From the NCBI RefSeq assembly GCF_040256395.1, contig NZ_CP158298.1:372001-436000 (forward strand): a stretch of DNA of 64,000 nt, in the 5' to 3' direction. Shown here piece after piece: positions 61,301 to 64,000 of the stretch (the first letter of the stretch is position 1; each line of letters starts with the position of its first letter). Source of the DNA: Deinococcus sonorensis KR-87 (GTDB lineage: Bacteria > Deinococcota > Deinococci > Deinococcales > Deinococcaceae). The notes below the pieces were generated by a model. That model did no database searches. It was given only the letters and a program-made list of their open reading frames with translations, and was not told the origin of the DNA. The position numbers were made by a program, and so were the translations under genes.

Positions 61301-62203
61301 CTAGACGCCCGGGCCCGACGTGGTCTGCGGGTCGGGCCGCTCCGCCCGGGCCTGCCGGGCCGTCCAGGCCCCGCCCGCGCTCGCGATCATCACCAGCACC
61401 ACCGCCGCCCACTGGCTCGCCCGCAGCACCTCGTGCAGCACGGCCCACCCGAACAGGGCCGCGACGACCGGCTCGAGGCTCAGCAGTACGCTGAAGGTCC
61501 GTGCCGGCAGCGTTCGCAGGGCGATCAGTTCAAGCGTAAACGGAATGGCGCTGGACAGCACCGCAAGGAGCGCCCCGGCGCCCAGCAGGGGGGGCGTCAC
61601 CACCGTCCACGCGCCGCTGATGAGGACCGCCGGCAGCACCGCGAGGGTGGCCACGATCATGCCGGTGGTGACGCCCACGCCACTCGAGACCACCTGCGAG
61701 ACCCGGCCGCCCAGGACGATGTACCCGGCCCAGCAGGCGCCCGCCAGGAGGGCCAGCACCATCCCGAGGCCATCCAGCCCCGCTCCCCGCCACGGGGCGA
61801 TCAGGAGCACACCCAGCGCGGCCAGCAGGACCCACAGGAGGTCTCGTCGCTGACGGGACGTGACGGCCGCCAGGAGCAGGGGGCCCACGAATTCCAGGGT
61901 GACGGCCAGGCCCAGCGGGATGCGCGCCAGGGACAGGTAGTACAGCAGGTTCATCGCGCCCAGCACCACGCCGTACGGCAGCAGCGCGCGCCATTGGGCG
62001 GCCGTGAGCCGCCGCAGGGCGGGGCGGAAGATCACCGACAGCACCGCCGCGGCCAGGCCAATGCGCAGCCCGGTCGCGCCCACGGGCCCCAGCTGGGTGA
62101 ACAGGACCTTGGCGAACGCGGCTCCGCCCTGCACGCTCAGGATCGCGAGCAGCAGGGCCGGCAGCGCCGGGAGCGGGGCGGGCGGATGGGCGGTGCGGAG
62201 CAT
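61301..62203 (-). CDS. EamA-family (RhtA-like) exporter
   Basis: Inner-membrane transporter of 300 residues with ten hydrophobic helices in two EamA repeats. The opening LLLAILSVQGGAAFAKVLFTQLGPVGATGLR and the second-repeat segment SSAIPFTLELIALRTLPARTFSVLLSLEPVVAALFGW are typical of RhtA-type threonine/homoserine and metabolite exporters. ATG 62203. Divergent from a LysR regulator about 100 bases away, which is the likely controller. Substrate unknown. Confidence 0.93.
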   Translation of the reverse strand: MLRTAHPPAPLPALPALLLAILSVQGGAAFAKVLFTQLGPVGATGLRIGLAAAVLSVIFRPALRRLTAAQWRALLPYGVVLGAMNLLYYLSLARIPLGLAVTLEFVGPLLLAAVTSRQRRDLLWVLLAALGVLLIAPWRGAGLDGLGMVLALLAGACWAGYIVLGGRVSQVVSSGVGVTTGMIVATLAVLPAVLISGAWTVVTPPLLGAGALLAVLSSAIPFTLELIALRTLPARTFSVLLSLEPVVAALFGWAVLHEVLRASQWAAVVLVMIASAGGAWTARQARAERPDPQTTSGPGV

Positions 62204-62292
62204 ACCCTCGAGTCTGACGGATGATCAGCGCGTTGCCTACGGCGCGGACCCGGTGGTCTGCACCGTGGCCACCGGAGGCTCCGACGGCTTTC

Positions 62293-62298
62293 TATACT
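62293..62298 (+). promoter_or_regulatory. -10 element for leaderless lysR start
   Basis: TATACT, a close match to consensus, ends five bases before ATG 62304. No ribosome site is present, so the LysR mRNA is probably leaderless. Confidence 0.55.
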
Positions 62299-62303
62299 GG
62301 GGC

Positions 62304-63221
62304 ATGCTGGCGGGCCCGACCCTGATTCAACTGCGGGCGTTCGTGGCCGCGGCCGACGCGGGGAGTTTCGGCCGGGCGGCGTTCCTGCTGGACATGTCCC
62401 CCAGCAGCCTGAGTGAGAGCGTGCAGGCGCTCGAGCGGCAGTGCGGGCAGGCGCTCTTCCGGCGCTCGTCGGTGGGCCTCACGTTGACGGCCCTGGGGGA
62501 GCGGGCCCTGGGGCACGCCCGGCTGAGCCTCCAGCACAGTGAGGACTTCGGCCTGGTGCTGACCGAGGGGCGGGCGCTGGCCGGCAGCCTGAAGGTGGCG
62601 ACGTACCGCAGCCTGGGCATTCACCTGCTGCCCCCGATCCTGGCGTTGCTGCGCCAGCAGCACCCGGACCTGCAGGTGCACCTGCTGGACGGCACCTCCG
62701 GGGCGAGCAAGGAGCGGCTCGTCCAGGATGGTCAGGCGGACCTGGCCTTTCAGGAACTGCCCGCGCAGACGCCGCTGCGGCGCCTGCCACTGCTTCAGGA
62801 CGACCACGTGGTGGTGGTGGCGCCCGGTCAGGCGCGGGCCACGCTCGGGTGGCGGGACCTGAGCGCCCAGCCGGTGCTGGTGTCCCCGTCCCAGCACGCC
62901 TGCAACCAGCGGTTGTACGAGCATCTCCACCGGCACCTGCCAAAGGAGACCCGCGTGCAGGAGATCGAAGAGGATGAGGTGATGGTGTCGATGGTGCGGC
63001 ATGGCCTGGGCGTGGCCATCATGCCCAGGTTGGCGGTACTCAACATCGACCTGAAGGTGCGGTCCCTGCCCACCCCCCTGACCCGCCAGCTCGGCCTGCT
63101 CCTGAACGCCAGCCGTGCGGACCTGCCGCACCTCCAGGCGTTCATCCGGGCCGTGCGCCAGTACCAGCAGACGAAGAGCTTCGCGGCGTTGCAGCACACC
63201 CTCCGGCACGGCCTCGGCTGA
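62304..63221 (+). CDS. LysR-family transcriptional regulator
   Basis: LysR-type regulator of 305 residues. The HTH is LIQLRAFVAAADAGSFGRAAFLLDMSPSSLSESVQALERQCGQALFRRS, and the periplasmic-binding-protein-like effector domain starts near residue 93 (GSLKVATYRSLGIHLLPPILALL). ATG 62304 is chosen over upstream in-frame codons because TATACT lies just before it. It is divergent from the EamA exporter and probably regulates it in response to the exported compound. Confidence 0.93.
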   Translation: MLAGPTLIQLRAFVAAADAGSFGRAAFLLDMSPSSLSESVQALERQCGQALFRRSSVGLTLTALGERALGHARLSLQHSEDFGLVLTEGRALAGSLKVATYRSLGIHLLPPILALLRQQHPDLQVHLLDGTSGASKERLVQDGQADLAFQELPAQTPLRRLPLLQDDHVVVVAPGQARATLGWRDLSAQPVLVSPSQHACNQRLYEHLHRHLPKETRVQEIEEDEVMVSMVRHGLGVAIMPRLAVLNIDLKVRSLPTPLTRQLGLLLNASRADLPHLQAFIRAVRQYQQTKSFAALQHTLRHGLG

Positions 63222-63308
63222 CCGCGACGCCCCCGGCGGCAGAGGGGGCTCTACTCTCGGCGAACGCCGGGCCCCGGGTCAGCCGGCCCCCAGGCGTGCC
63301 GTGTTCAG

Positions 63309-63735
63309 GTGGCGGTTTGTTCTGCCTGCGCCTGCCGCACTGACTGCGCGAACTGCAGCATCCGCCCCTGATGCTGGCTTGACTGCTCCACGTCAGACGA
63401 GCCGTGCCCGGCGTCGAACCACTCGACCGTGATGTCCTTCCCCAAGCGCGCAGGTGCTGTTCGTCCTCGAGTATCCCCCGCGCCGGGCAGCGCGTGTCGT
63501 GGCGGCCCTGAATGACCAGCACCGGCGCTTTGACCTGCGCGGCGTACGGCTCCGGCCGGTCCCCGGGCGTCCCGCCGAACAGCGCCACCTGGTCGCCCTT
63601 GAGCGTCTGGGCGCTGTCCTGGTCCTGCACTGTCCAGTCGGCGATCGCGATGCTGGCCATCCCACCCGCCCACAGTTCCGGCTGCCGGCCAAGCCCCAGC
63701 AGCGTCAGGTACCCCCGAAGGACCAGCCGCGAAGC
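63309..63735 (-). pseudogene. alpha/beta hydrolase (prolyl oligopeptidase-like) fragment, two frameshifts
   Basis: C-terminal half of an S9/dienelactone-type hydrolase. From the right: RGWSFGG with the nucleophile Ser, then after one missing G in the GGGGG run near 63713, YLTLLGLGRQPELWAGGMASI and APVLVIQGRHDTRCP (catalytic Asp). A second missing G near 63440 precedes KDITVEWFDAGHGSSDVEQ (catalytic His) and the stop at 63309. The N-terminal half is absent; similarity ends at about 63740, where transposase sequence begins on the other strand. Confidence 0.7.
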
Positions 63736-63744
63736 TCCATGACC

Positions 63745-64000
63745 TGATGGCGTTGACGAAGCGGCGCCGGGCGTGCGAACACGGGCACTGGGAACTGAAG
63801 CAGGAAGTGGGTCGCACTTCGAGGGACGCTCGTGGCGAGGGCTGCATCACTGTGCCTGGTGACCCTCGCTGTTGTGCAGACGCTCCGTCTGGAGCACCCC
63901 GGACAGGGCGAGACGCTTCCGGCAAGCCGAGCCGACCTGGCTGGAGCGCTCCCCCAGCCAGTGCTCTGTCCACGGTGTCGGCTGCTGGCCCCGAAGGACT
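63745..64000 (+). mobile_element. IS transposase 3' relic (IS701/IS4-like)
   Basis: Plus-strand frames read ALTKRRRACEHGHWELKQEVG, then HFEGRSWRGLHHCA, then LVTLAVVQTLRLEHPGQG and PQPVLCPRCRLLAPKD, each in a different phase. This order matches the C-terminal end of DDE transposases of the IS701/IS4 type (W-x2-E-x2-H-x2-LK followed by HFEGRSWRGLHHH). It is frame-broken and incomplete, and runs off the window. Confidence 0.65.

Noticed and set aside
1..64000. CRISPR arrays, tRNA or rRNA genes
   Set aside because: No regularly spaced repeats and no tRNA- or rRNA-like conserved segments were noticed.

Overview
The window (about 70% GC by eye, strong preference for G or C at third codon positions) looks like part of a Deinococcus genome. 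The best marker is a single-stranded DNA-binding protein with two OB folds in one chain and a DDLPF tail (57064-57882), a form typical of Deinococcus-Thermus. Many genes also have a -10 hexamer 5-7 bases before the start codon, the leaderless layout common in Deinococcus. Genes are fairly sparse: there are many non-coding gaps of 300-800 bases, about ten broken or truncated genes, and remnants of mobile elements. This suggests a secondary replicon or accessory region rather than a core chromosome stretch. I see no tRNA, rRNA or CRISPR array.

Layout. 1-9.9 kb: mixed metabolic and hypothetical genes (SDR, DUF5666 lipoprotein, sulfatase, nonsense-interrupted DHFR-like gene, proline iminopeptidase, frameshifted membrane protein, peroxiredoxin). 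10-14 kb: a histidine-kinase relic and two GGDEF proteins. 14-17.4 kb: hydrolase, DHFR-like protein, MerR regulator with SnoaL-like partner. 17.6-22.2 kb: frameshifted unknown gene, DUF2975/Xre pair, then a FixL/FixJ-like two-component pair followed by a secreted HbpS/GlcG-family haem-binding protein. 23-29 kb: membrane GGDEF protein, lipoprotein, Gfo/Idh/MocA dehydrogenase, S41 peptidase. 30-40 kb: divergent CheY-like regulator and three-GAF histidine kinase, HxlR regulator divergent from a DHFR-like/MFS operon, and a four-GAF kinase broken by a frameshift. 40.5-49 kb: GNAT protein, then two globins, two delta-60-repeat proteins and a large BTAD/AfsR-like regulator in a mirrored arrangement. 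49-51.6 kb: remnants of a replication module (DnaC/IstB-like ATPase) and small accessory genes. 51.6-57 kb: dehalogenase-like hydrolase and two TetR units, each divergent from a small membrane protein across a palindromic operator. 57-61 kb: second-type SSB, and an operon of lipoprotein, glutathionylspermidine-synthase-like ATP-grasp enzyme and K+ channel. 61-64 kb: EamA exporter divergent from a LysR regulator, then a broken hydrolase abutting an IS transposase relic at the window edge.

Themes. The region is rich in sensing and regulation: three sensor kinases, two response regulators, three GGDEF proteins, and MerR, HxlR, LysR, two TetR, Xre and BTAD regulators. Several regulators are divergent from their likely targets with visible operators. 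The parts most likely to be new biology are the globin/delta-60/BTAD cluster, whose regulator has its ribosome site and start codon buried in an 18-bp perfect stem, and the two-component/haem-binding triad. Several frame breaks lie at short G/C runs, so some pseudogenes here may be sequencing errors.
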